A stretch of DNA of 7,418 bases from an uncultured Prevotella sp. (GCA_900548745.1 URLQ01000138.1:1-7418), one strand, 5' to 3'. Positions 1-5,385 are shown, numbered from the stretch's first letter. Notes: generated from the sequence alone by a model not told the origin. Numbers and translations: made by a program.

Positions 1-572
1 TGATGCTTCTTATCACCTTCTTCATGCTCTGTACTTCTCTGAGCAAGCCTCAGTCTATGCAGTTGACCATGCCAAGTAACGATAAGAATGTAAACGAGCA
101 GGACCGCTCTGCTACTAAGGCGTCACAGACACTGACCCTTTATCTGGCAGGAAACGATCAGATCTATCACGTAGATGGTATTCCACAGTACGACAACCCA
201 GCTTGCCTGAAGAAGACTACATGGGGTGCTGACGGTATCCGTAGCGTGCTGATCAACCATAAGACAGAGGAAGGCTATACTCCTGTAAAGAATATCATGG
301 CTGCAAAGAAGCTTCTCGATGCAGAACGCATGAAGGACAAGAGCATGGCAGACTCTACATACAACCAGCGTCTTGACAAGATCAAGAAGGGTGAGTTGGA
401 GACAGGTAAGGTTCCTGCACTGACAATCATCATCAAGGCTCTTGACACAGCGTCATATAAAAACCTTGTTGATGCTCTTGATGAAATGCAGATTTGTGCA
501 ATAGGTAAGTACGTTATTGATAAGGTGAACGATGATGACATGCGTCTCTTGAACGCTGCTCATGTCAAGTAA
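1..572 (+). CDS. exbD: ExbD-type biopolymer transport protein, 3' part only
   Basis: ExbD is the small inner-membrane partner of ExbB. The two form the proton-driven motor that energises TonB. The reading frame is open from the window edge to TAA at 570-572, so the true start lies upstream; the ATG at position 3 is internal. The first visible residues (MLLITFFML, then LSKPQ) are the end of the single membrane helix of ExbD/TolR proteins. The proton-carrying aspartate normally sits just before this segment and is outside the window. The rest is a periplasmic domain with a long charged insert (KKLLDAERMKDK) and a final part (PALTIIIKALDTASYKNLVDALDEMQICAIGKYVI) that matches the ExbD C-terminal fold. 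tonB follows after 40 nt, which suggests one operon. In Bacteroidales two exbD genes often lie in tandem before tonB, so this is probably the second copy; that is inference. Confidence 0.92.
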   Translation, partial: MLLITFFMLCTSLSKPQSMQLTMPSNDKNVNEQDRSATKASQTLTLYLAGNDQIYHVDGIPQYDNPACLKKTTWGADGIRSVLINHKTEEGYTPVKNIMAAKKLLDAERMKDKSMADSTYNQRLDKIKKGELETGKVPALTIIIKALDTASYKNLVDALDEMQICAIGKYVIDKVNDDDMRLLNAAHVK

Positions 573-612
573 CTTGATTGATAATTTGTCTAAACATTAA
601 AAGAATAAGAAA

Positions 613-1449
613 ATGGCAAAGATTGATCTTATATCAAATGAATGGGCTGATATCGTCTTCCAAGGACGAAACAAAGTCTATGGTGCTTACCAACTGCGTA
701 GAGGTACTGGCAAACGTAACATCTGGGCTATGGTGTTCGTTGCAGCCGTCGCAGCTGTCACATATTTAGGACTTGCAGCTTATAACTCATATCAGGCAGC
801 TCAGAAGGCTAAGTTCGAGGCAGAGATGGAGGCTTCTCTCATCGAAACCAAGAAAGAGGCTAAAGTAGAGAAGAAGACCGAGACTCCGAAAGTGGAGCAG
901 GTTCAGAAGGTTGAGAAGGTTAAGTCTTCTATCGCCTTCACACCGCCTGTTATTAAGAAGGACTCTGAGGTAAAACCTGAAGAGGAGATGAAAACTCAGG
1001 ATGAGTTGAAGGAAACAAAGACAGCCATCGGTGCTTTCGACGTTAAAGGTAACGATGAGTCGGGTGGTACCGTGCTGAAGGCTGTTGAGGAAATCGCAAC
1101 TCCTGAGCCTCCGAAGCAGGAAGCTGAGCAGAATAAGGTATTTGACGTTGTTGAGCAGCAGCCTCAGTTCCCTGGTGGTATGGGTGCTCTTAACCAGTGG
1201 TTGGGAAGCAACATCAAGTATCCAGCAATGGCAGCCGAGAATGGTATCGAGGGTCGTGTAATCGTTCAGTTCGTCGTAGAGCGTGACGGTTCCGTATCTG
1301 GTGTACACGTTGTTCGTGGTGTTGACTCATCACTGGACAAGGAGGCTACCCGCGTGGTTGCTCAGATGCCTAAGTGGATTCCTGGTAAGCAGAATGGTTC
1401 TGCAGTACGTGTTAAGTACACTGTACCTGTAACATTCCGCCTCCAGTAA
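613..1449 (+). CDS. tonB: TonB energy transducer
   Basis: TonB spans the periplasm and passes energy from ExbB/ExbD to outer-membrane TonB-dependent transporters. The 278-residue product has a cytoplasmic start (MAKIDLISNEWADIVFQGRNKVYGAYQLRR) typical of Bacteroidetes TonB, one membrane helix at about 37-57, and a charged linker at about 64-175 rich in Lys, Glu and Pro (KKEAKVEKKTETPKVEQ). The TonB C-terminal domain at about 183-278 includes QFPGGMGALNQWL, the KYP motif near 202-204, GRVIVQFVVERDGSVS and a final VPVTFRLQ strand. The start follows an A-rich leader with no clear Shine-Dalgarno sequence, as is common in this phylum. The NVYGAY-like segment (KVYGAYQLRR) near residues 21-30 supports this start over the shorter overlapping frame. 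A terminator lies 21 nt after the stop, so exbD-tonB probably forms the end of an operon. Confidence 0.95.
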   Translation: MAKIDLISNEWADIVFQGRNKVYGAYQLRRGTGKRNIWAMVFVAAVAAVTYLGLAAYNSYQAAQKAKFEAEMEASLIETKKEAKVEKKTETPKVEQVQKVEKVKSSIAFTPPVIKKDSEVKPEEEMKTQDELKETKTAIGAFDVKGNDESGGTVLKAVEEIATPEPPKQEAEQNKVFDVVEQQPQFPGGMGALNQWLGSNIKYPAMAAENGIEGRVIVQFVVERDGSVSGVHVVRGVDSSLDKEATRVVAQMPKWIPGKQNGSAVRVKYTVPVTFRLQ

Positions 1450-1470
1450 TACCATAGCAATATGAATATG

Positions 1471-1520
1471 AAAGGTAGAGGTAATGTCTCTTTGTTGAGG
1501 TATGTCTCTACCTTTCTTTT
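1471..1520 (+). terminator. Rho-independent terminator after tonB
   Basis: A perfect 10-bp stem pairs AAAGGTAGAG (1471-1480) with CTCTACCTTT (1506-1515), followed by CTTTTTT. The 25-nt loop holds a second, near copy of the local sequence: GAGGTAATGTCTC at 1478-1490 and GAGGTATGTCTC at 1497-1508. The hairpin therefore seems to have grown from a small tandem duplication. It separates exbD-tonB from the PstS-like gene. Confidence 0.85.
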
Positions 1521-1557
1521 TTATTAAATAATCAATTAACTTTTAATCAAGAAAAAA

Positions 1558-2517
1558 ATGAAGCGACTAACTTTCACATATATTGTTATGACTTTTTCAT
1601 TATTGGTTTTCTGTACGTGTGGTGGACAGAAGTCCAAAAATGCCAGAACGGACACTTACTCGTCCGGCAAGATGACGTTGATGTGTGATGAGAGCTTCAG
1701 TCCTATTGTTGAGGAAGAGCTTGCGGTTTTTCATGCCATGTATCCTGATGCTCATGTCACGGCAAAGTATACCAATGAGATAGATGCCTTCAATGCTCTT
1801 ATGAAGCAAGACGTGCATCTTATCATCACAGCTCGTAATTTCTCTGCAAAGCAGCTTGAATATTTCAAGTCAAACAAGATACAGCCACGTTGGTTTCCTC
1901 TTGGCTATGATGGTTTGGCATTCATTATAAACAGAAATAATGTGGATTCCTGCATCACGGTCAAGGATATAAAGAGAATACTTTCCGGTCAGGTGCAGAA
2001 ATGGTCTGAGGTGAACAAAGGTTCCAAGCTTGGAACGATAGATGTGGTATTTGACAACAAGCAGTCTGCTGCTGTGCGTTGGGCTGTCGATTCTATCTTG
2101 GGTGGCAAGCCAATCAACAGTCCGAACATTTCTGCCGTCAAGACGAGTGCGGAGGTTATCAAGTATGTAGAAAAGACCCCTAACGCCATAGGCATCATTG
2201 GCAGCAACTGGCTTAACGACAAACGTGACACGACAAATGTTACATTCAAGAAGAACATCACGGTAATGTCTGTCTGCCAGATGGAAAAGGCTACCGAGAT
2301 GAACAGTTGGAAGCCATATCAGTTGTATCTACTTGATGGCAGATATCCGTTCGCCCGTACCGTTTATGCTCTTCTTGCAGACCCGTTCCATGGGCTTCCG
2401 GTGGGATTGGCAAACTTCATGCAGTCGCCGCAGGGACAGAAAATCATCCTCAAATCAGCCCTGTTGCCATACCGTGGAGACCTCGAATGGCGCAGTGTTC
2501 AGGTTAATGATGATTAA
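1558..2517 (+). CDS. PstS-like periplasmic-binding lipoprotein of the TonB locus
   Basis: The 319-residue product has a lipoprotein-type signal sequence: Lys-Arg start, hydrophobic run to residue 18, then FCTCGG, so the lipidated cysteine is Cys21 or Cys19. The body resembles the PstS/PBP-like fold: DESFSPIVEEELAVF at 44-58, RWFPLGYDGLAFIIN at 111-125, TVKDIKRILSGQVQKWSEV at 134-152, NAIGIIGSNWL at 209-219, YPFARTVYALL at 263-273 and NFMQSPQGQKIILKSALLP at 286-304. Classical PstS binds phosphate through a GSG-type loop, SR, and an R-x-x-SGT segment. Here the matching places read YTNEIDAF, TARN and NKQSAAVRW, so phosphate binding is doubtful. No pstC, pstA or pstB is visible. Related genes commonly follow tonB in Bacteroidales (recollection), which suggests a role linked to the Ton motor or cell envelope. 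The leader ATCAAGAAAAAAATG is A-rich without a clear Shine-Dalgarno sequence. Confidence 0.87.
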   Translation: MKRLTFTYIVMTFSLLVFCTCGGQKSKNARTDTYSSGKMTLMCDESFSPIVEEELAVFHAMYPDAHVTAKYTNEIDAFNALMKQDVHLIITARNFSAKQLEYFKSNKIQPRWFPLGYDGLAFIINRNNVDSCITVKDIKRILSGQVQKWSEVNKGSKLGTIDVVFDNKQSAAVRWAVDSILGGKPINSPNISAVKTSAEVIKYVEKTPNAIGIIGSNWLNDKRDTTNVTFKKNITVMSVCQMEKATEMNSWKPYQLYLLDGRYPFARTVYALLADPFHGLPVGLANFMQSPQGQKIILKSALLPYRGDLEWRSVQVNDD

Positions 2518-2541
2518 AAGATAAGTATTATTACTCTTTTT
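2516..2541 (+). terminator. Weak AT-rich hairpin at the end of the PstS-like gene
   Basis: AAAAG (2516-2520) can pair with CTTTT (2536-2540) and AGTA (2524-2527) with TACT (2532-2535), leaving a 3-nt bulge and a 4-nt loop. The stem is almost all A-T and its own right arm supplies the T-run. It could slow or end transcription, but it is weak compared with the other terminators here, so partial read-through into the TPR gene is likely. Confidence 0.28.
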
Positions 2542-2567
2542 AATATAATTTATTTGACATTATTCAG

Positions 2568-2609
2568 TTAGATAAGATAAAAAGTAGTTATCTTTGCATC
2601 TAATTAGAT
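2568..2609 (+). promoter_or_regulatory. Bacteroidetes-type promoter for the TPR gene, with overlapping palindrome
   Basis: TATCTTTG at 2589-2596 matches the Bacteroidetes -7 consensus TAnnTTTG fully. No good TTTG lies at the ideal distance: the nearest weak candidate is TTAG at 2568-2571, and TTTG at 2553-2556 is too far. Transcription would begin near 2603, giving a leader of about 60 nt. A perfect 12-bp palindrome, ATCTAATTAGAT (2598-2609), covers the likely start point. AGATAA occurs at 2570-2575, 2575-2580 and 2606-2611, and inverted at 2588-2593. This layout suggests an operator, but no regulator is identifiable. Confidence 0.6.
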
Positions 2610-2665
2610 AATTGATGTGATTGAATAGGAAAAGTTAGGAATTCATTAATAAACAAATCCGAATT

Positions 2666-4117
2666 ATGAAAACTATAAAATATTTATTCATGGGAGCACT
2701 GATGACAGTATTCAGTGGCTCGGCAATGGCACAGACATCAGTAAATGATGCTGTTAATGCCATAAAGACAAACAAGGACAAAGCAGCCGTTGCAAGTATC
2801 GTTAAGGCTACAGTAAAGGAAAACAAGAAAGACCCGAAGGCTCTTGCAGCCATTGGCCGTGCTTATCTTGATGTTAAGGATACAGCAAGCACACGCAAGT
2901 ATGCTGACATGTCAATTGCCCTTACAAACAAGATGAAGACAGGTAAGGTCGGTGATGGCTTTATGCTGATGGGTGACCTTGAGTACTACAAGGATAATCC
3001 AGGAGCAGCAGCAGCCATGTATCAGAATGCCTATACCTTTGAGCCAAACAATATTACAGCCTATGTGAAGTATGCTCGTGTTATGCGTGGTGTATCTCCA
3101 AATATGGCAGTAGAGCAGTTGGAGAAGGTTCGCACTCTCGATCCAAACTACCCGGTTGACGCTGAGGCAGCTCATATCTATTATGAGGCAGCAAAGAAGA
3201 ATGGTGCCTATATGCAGAAGGTGCTTGAATATTACGGCAAGGTAACACCTGCAAAGCTGTATGACCACGACCCAAGCTATCTCACAGAGTATGCGCTTGC
3301 AGCTTTCGCAAACCAGAAGTATGATGTTTCAAAGCAGATTGCTGCTTTCGGCTTGTCTAAGAAGCCTCGCAATGCAGGTTACAACCGTCTTGCTCTCTAC
3401 AACTCTTTCGAGTTGAAGCAGTATGACGAGGCTGCTAACTATGTTGATGCACTTGTAAACAAGAGCGATTCCGTAGAGCTTACAGCAAACGACTATAAGT
3501 ATGCCGGACTCGTTTACACCGCTTTGAAGCAGTATGACAATGCTATCTCATACTTCAACAAGCAGTTGGAGGTTACCACAGACGCTGCTAAGAAGGCAGA
3601 CGTTATCAAGAGTCTCTCTGATTCTTACAAGGGCAAGGGTGACTTCGCAAAGTCTCTTGAACTTTATGAGCAGTATCTGCAGATGAATCCGAAGGTTGGT
3701 ATCAACGACTACAATGGTCTTGCAAACATCTATCGCAACCAGGCTGCAAACCAGCATGGTGCCGATCAGGTGGCTTCTGTAAACAAGGCTGTTGAGATTT
3801 ACAAGACAATGGAGGAGAAATACCCAAGCAATGCTGACTTCTGCAACTTCATGGCTGCTCGTACACTTGGCTTGATTGACGCTACTCAGGCAAAGGGTCT
3901 TGCAAGACCATATTATGAGAAGCTTGCCAAGCTTATTGAAGAGAAGGGTGTAAAGGATAATTCAGACAAGGCTCGCCTGTCAGAGGCTTACACATATCTG
4001 GGCATCTATCTCTATAAGATCAAGAACGAGGCTGCTGCCGCTAAGCCATACTTCGAGAAGCTCTTGCAGCTTGATCCGGAAAATGCTACAGCAAAGCAGG
4101 TTCTCGAAACATATTAA
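2666..4117 (+). CDS. Exported tetratricopeptide-repeat protein
   Basis: The 483-residue product begins with a clear signal peptide (MKTIKYLFMGALMTVFSGSAMA, cleavage before QTS near residue 23), so it acts in the periplasm or at the outer membrane. The mature part is almost entirely helical tetratricopeptide repeats. The clearest are at about 57-90, 97-130 (GDGFMLMGDLEYYKDNPGAA..), 275-308 (YKYAGLVYTALKQYDNAISYF), 312-345 (LSDSYKGKGDFAKSLELYEQYLQMNP) and 436-473 (SEAYTYLGIYLYKIKNEAAAAKPYFEKLLQLDP). TPR domains hold protein partners; no enzyme motif is seen. It follows the PstS-like gene by 148 nt and has its own promoter-like site, so it may be transcribed both with and independently of the tonB group. 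Its position suggests a helper of TonB-linked envelope function, which is inference. The start is set by the signal peptide. Confidence 0.92.
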   Translation: MKTIKYLFMGALMTVFSGSAMAQTSVNDAVNAIKTNKDKAAVASIVKATVKENKKDPKALAAIGRAYLDVKDTASTRKYADMSIALTNKMKTGKVGDGFMLMGDLEYYKDNPGAAAAMYQNAYTFEPNNITAYVKYARVMRGVSPNMAVEQLEKVRTLDPNYPVDAEAAHIYYEAAKKNGAYMQKVLEYYGKVTPAKLYDHDPSYLTEYALAAFANQKYDVSKQIAAFGLSKKPRNAGYNRLALYNSFELKQYDEAANYVDALVNKSDSVELTANDYKYAGLVYTALKQYDNAISYFNKQLEVTTDAAKKADVIKSLSDSYKGKGDFAKSLELYEQYLQMNPKVGINDYNGLANIYRNQAANQHGADQVASVNKAVEIYKTMEEKYPSNADFCNFMAARTLGLIDATQAKGLARPYYEKLAKLIEEKGVKDNSDKARLSEAYTYLGIYLYKIKNEAAAAKPYFEKLLQLDPENATAKQVLETY

Positions 4118-4123
4118 TATCTG

Positions 4124-4152
4124 ATTGCTTGCATTATTCAATGTAAAGCAAT
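4124..4152 (+). other. First of two 3' hairpins after the TPR gene
   Basis: ATTGCTT (4124-4130) pairs with AAGCAAT (4146-4152), and CATT (4132-4135) pairs with AATG (4140-4143) around a 4-nt loop, with a G-T pair and one bulged A between the two stems. It starts 6 nt after the stop codon and has no T-run. It is therefore better read as a 3'-end structure than as a terminator on its own. Confidence 0.5.
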
Positions 4153-4167
4153 TCAAGGAATAAAACA

Positions 4168-4220
4168 GGCTCCGCCTAAGTTTCGCATGTATGATGTGGA
4201 ACTTAGACGGAGTTCTTTTT
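4168..4220 (+). terminator. Rho-independent terminator after the TPR gene
   Basis: A long stem pairs 4170-4184 (CTCCGCCTAAGTTTC) with 4198-4212 (GGAACTTAGACGGAG). It has one C-A mismatch and one G-T pair around a 13-nt loop, and is followed by TTCTTTTT. The stem is G+C-rich at its base. It closes the TonB-linked gene group. Confidence 0.88.
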
Positions 4221-4410
4221 GTCTTATCCTGCATCTTGAGTTATATTATGCAGCACATGTCTTGTCGGACATATACAGGGCATTTGAAACACGTTTTACT
4301 ATTATTGTTTATGCTGCTTAGCCTGTGCGAATATGCACGTGAAAACCTTATGGCTTTAGCAGAAAGTGAGGATTGGGTAAATGGCATATAATCAATGACT
4401 TACACGATGC
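4221..4410. other. Gene-free stretch before the repeat arrays
   Basis: No convincing gene is seen. A 66-codon + strand frame (4191-4391) contains a hydrophobic run (HVLLLLFMLLSL), but it begins inside the terminator hairpin and has no promoter or ribosome site. It could be a gene remnant or chance. No clear regulatory element was found here. Confidence 0.5.
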
Positions 4411-4600
4411 TTGTCAAATATCTGTCAACTCGTTGTCAAATTCTTGTCAACTCTTGTCAACCGCTGTCAAATTCTTGTCAACTCTTTCCGACTCTTGTCA
4501 ACCCCTTGTCAAATTCTTGTCAACTCTTGTCAACCCGCTGTCAAATTCTTGTCAAATTTTTATGCCTATAAAAAGCATTTGTCAAATATTTGTCAACTGG
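4411..4600 (+). repeat. Helically phased TGTCAA tandem array
   Basis: The hexamer TGTCAA occurs exactly 15 times, starting at 4412, 4423, 4434, 4445, 4455, 4465, 4476, 4496, 4507, 4518, 4528, 4539, 4550, 4580 and 4591. A degenerate copy (TTCCGA) sits at 4486. Steps are 10 or 11 bp, mean about 10.6, close to one turn of B-DNA, so the motifs lie on one face of the helix. There is a second level of order: unit A (TGTCAAATTCT, 11 bp), B (TGTCAACTCT, 10 bp) and C (TGTCAACC plus GC/CT/CGC, 10-11 bp) recur as A-B-C blocks starting at 4434, 4465 (with the degenerate unit inserted) and 4507. The array leaves long frames open (for example 4373-4750) that are unlikely to encode protein. Similar short CAACTTGT-type repeats occur in other Bacteroidetes as far as I recall. 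Function is unknown. Confidence 0.95.
4557..4574. repeat. Inverted repeat filling the gap in the TGTCAA array
   Basis: TTTTTAT (4557-4563) and ATAAAAA (4568-4574) form a perfect 7-bp inverted repeat around GCCT. It lies between the TGTCAA copies at 4550 and 4580, a 30-bp gap that keeps roughly three helical turns. It could form a small hairpin or cruciform, or mark an inserted segment. Confidence 0.6.
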
Positions 4601-4604
4601 ATTT

Positions 4605-4636
4605 CTTGGTTTATTCGCCCATATAATATAATTTTG
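4605..4636 (+). promoter_or_regulatory. Promoter-like site just after the TGTCAA array
   Basis: CTTG at 4605-4608 and TAATTTTG at 4629-4636 are 20 nt apart, matching the Bacteroidetes pattern. The upstream element begins only 5 bp after the last array unit. No credible gene lies immediately downstream, so the site may be decayed, may drive a non-coding RNA, or may be a chance match in AT-rich DNA. Confidence 0.4.
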
Positions 4637-4775
4637 TACCCCCAAAAACAATTATGTCGCAACAGTAATGTGCAGAAGCAAGAGTACTGTGCCGCATACA
4701 GGAACAAGCAATTATGCCATGCCTTCTTACAAGGATGTCATTATGAGTAATTTTGACAGCTTTTGTAAAGGCTTG

Positions 4776-4790
4776 TATGTCAATGACATA
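4776..4790. promoter_or_regulatory. 15-bp palindrome with TGTCA half-sites
   Basis: TATGTCA-A-TGACATA is a perfect 7+1+7 palindrome lying between the two phased arrays. Its left arm holds TGTCAA, the same core as the upstream array. A further inverted core, TTGACA, is at 4753-4758. It looks like a binding site for a dimeric protein; no regulator is assigned. Confidence 0.4.
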
Positions 4791-4798
4791 AAGAGGCT

Positions 4799-4870
4799 TT
4801 CAAACATTTTTCAAATTCTATTCAAACATTTTTCAAATGTCTTTCGAATAAATTTCGAATGTTTTTCTTC
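4799..4870 (+). repeat. Second phased array: TTCAAA/TTCGAA every 11 bp
   Basis: TTCAAA starts at 4799, 4810, 4821 and 4832, and TTCGAA at 4843 and 4854. This gives six units at exactly 11-bp steps, with a weak seventh (TTCTTC) at 4865. The units at 4799 and 4821 are identical over 11 bp (TTCAAACATTT). Runs of T and A recur in phase, so the DNA is likely to be curved. The array ends about 40 bp before a well-formed promoter. Confidence 0.85.
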
Positions 4871-4907
4871 CTCATTATAAAAAATTGAATTTTTTTCGAA
4901 CTCATAT

Positions 4908-4940
4908 TTTGGGGTAGATAATTCAAAAAACATATCTTTG
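4908..4940 (+). promoter_or_regulatory. Bacteroidetes-type promoter upstream of the short ORF
   Basis: TTTG at 4908-4911 and TATCTTTG at 4933-4940 are separated by 21 nt and match both consensus elements. Transcription would begin near 4947, about 68 nt before the ATG at 5015. The phased TTCAAA array directly upstream could act as a curved or protein-bound activating region. Confidence 0.68.
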
Positions 4941-5014
4941 CACAATCTTGTATAAGTTTGGCTGCACCTCAACAATACAATCTTTGATATCGTATAACCA
5001 TCAATTAATAGCTT

Positions 5015-5326
5015 ATGAAGCACTATTTACTATTATTATCGTTTCTTCCGCTAAGCGGAAATGCACAAGATCACCTTCTTGTTCGTGCAGAAAATGAAGT
5101 GCCGGATTATTCCTTGTCGTGCGAATACCAATGGTTGAATATTATTACTGTATTATTCGTGTCTTGCATTATTTGGTGTAAAGTGCTTATATATAGTAAG
5201 TTGAGAAAATGCACACTTTTTGCACATCTAAAAACTTGCGTTTTTTTTGCATATATCATATATTTGCACGATATAAGTTACACTCGGCAACTTGAAAGCA
5301 TGCTTTCTTTGCGCTCGTTTGCATAA
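5015..5326 (+). CDS. Doubtful short ORF with signal peptide; possible gene remnant
   Basis: I do not recognise this 103-codon frame. Its first 18 residues (MKHYLLLLSFLPLSGNAQ) look like a real Bacteroidetes signal peptide with cleavage before Gln18, and a good promoter lies upstream at a sensible distance. After about 23 polar residues comes a hydrophobic segment (IITVLFVSCIIWCKVLIY, about 43-60) followed by SKLRK. The remainder is Cys- and aromatic-rich, AT-rich, and runs through the promoter of the next gene (5235-5266), which argues against coding there. Possibilities are a remnant of a larger exported or membrane protein after an internal deletion, a small membrane protein, or chance. A signal peptide, short spacer and membrane helix ending in basic residues would fit a collapsed sensor or TPR-regulator gene, but this is speculation. 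Confidence 0.32.
   Translation: MKHYLLLLSFLPLSGNAQDHLLVRAENEVPDYSLSCEYQWLNIITVLFVSCIIWCKVLIYSKLRKCTLFAHLKTCVFFAYIIYLHDISYTRQLESMLSLRSFA
5046..5060. repeat. 15-bp palindrome inside the short ORF
   Basis: TTCCGCT-A-AGCGGAA is a perfect 7+1+7 palindrome, G+C-richer than its surroundings, and lies in the signal-peptide codons of the short ORF. In RNA it would give a 6-bp hairpin with a 3-nt loop and no following T-run. It may be a protein site, a leader structure or chance. Confidence 0.35.
5235..5266 (+). promoter_or_regulatory. Bacteroidetes-type promoter for the LRR gene
   Basis: CTTG at 5235-5238 and TATATTTG at 5259-5266 are 20 nt apart, matching the phylum consensus. Transcription would start near 5273, giving a leader of about 126 nt before the LRR start codon. 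That leader carries a palindrome, a tandem repeat and a Shine-Dalgarno sequence. Confidence 0.66.
5294..5307. promoter_or_regulatory. 14-bp perfect palindrome in the LRR leader
   Basis: GAAAGCATGCTTTC is a perfect palindrome with no spacer, about 20 bp downstream of the predicted transcription start. A palindrome with no loop folds poorly as an RNA hairpin, so a site for a dimeric DNA-binding repressor is more likely. No cognate regulator is in the window. Confidence 0.42.
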
Positions 5327-5344
5327 TCTTGAATTAGATTCTTT

Positions 5345-5382
5345 ATAATAATACTAACATAACATAATAATACTAACTTAAC
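5345..5382 (+). repeat. 19-bp tandem duplication in the LRR leader
   Basis: ATAATAATACTAACATAAC (5345-5363) is followed directly by ATAATAATACTAACTTAAC (5364-5382). The copies match at 18 of 19 positions. The repeat ends 3 bp before the AGGAG ribosome site. A/T-rich unstructured leaders of this kind favour ribosome access, and copy-number change by slippage could tune expression. Confidence 0.88.
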
Positions 5383-5385
5383 AAT

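Noticed and set aside
787..1308. 173-codon minus-strand ORF opposite tonB
   Set aside because: It is a shadow of the well-supported tonB frame, Leu/Arg-rich by reverse complement, without a domain.
1491..1516. Promoter for the PstS-like gene (TTTG at 1491, TACCTTTC at 1509)
   Set aside because: The spacer is only 14 nt, the -7 match is imperfect and the site lies within the tonB terminator hairpin.
4191..4391. 66-codon ORF with a hydrophobic stretch
   Set aside because: It begins within the TPR terminator hairpin, has no promoter or ribosome site and shows no recognisable family.
4411..4600. CRISPR array
   Set aside because: Repeats are only 6-11 bp, there are no unique spacers of 25-40 bp, and no cas genes are present.
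4373..4750. 125-codon + strand ORF, and the overlapping 71-codon ORF at 4411-4626
   Set aside because: Both are open because the TGTCAA repeat lacks stop codons in those frames. The peptides are repeat-derived (SCQ, LST, VKF patterns) with no signal, domain or ribosome site.
4668..4880. 70-codon + strand ORF across the second array
   Set aside because: Its second half is encoded by the TTCAAA array and nothing in it resembles a protein domain.
4411..4880. Replication origin with iterons
   Set aside because: The phased repeats resemble iterons superficially, but no DnaA-box cluster (TTATCCACA) or initiator gene is seen; it cannot be excluded without neighbouring sequence.
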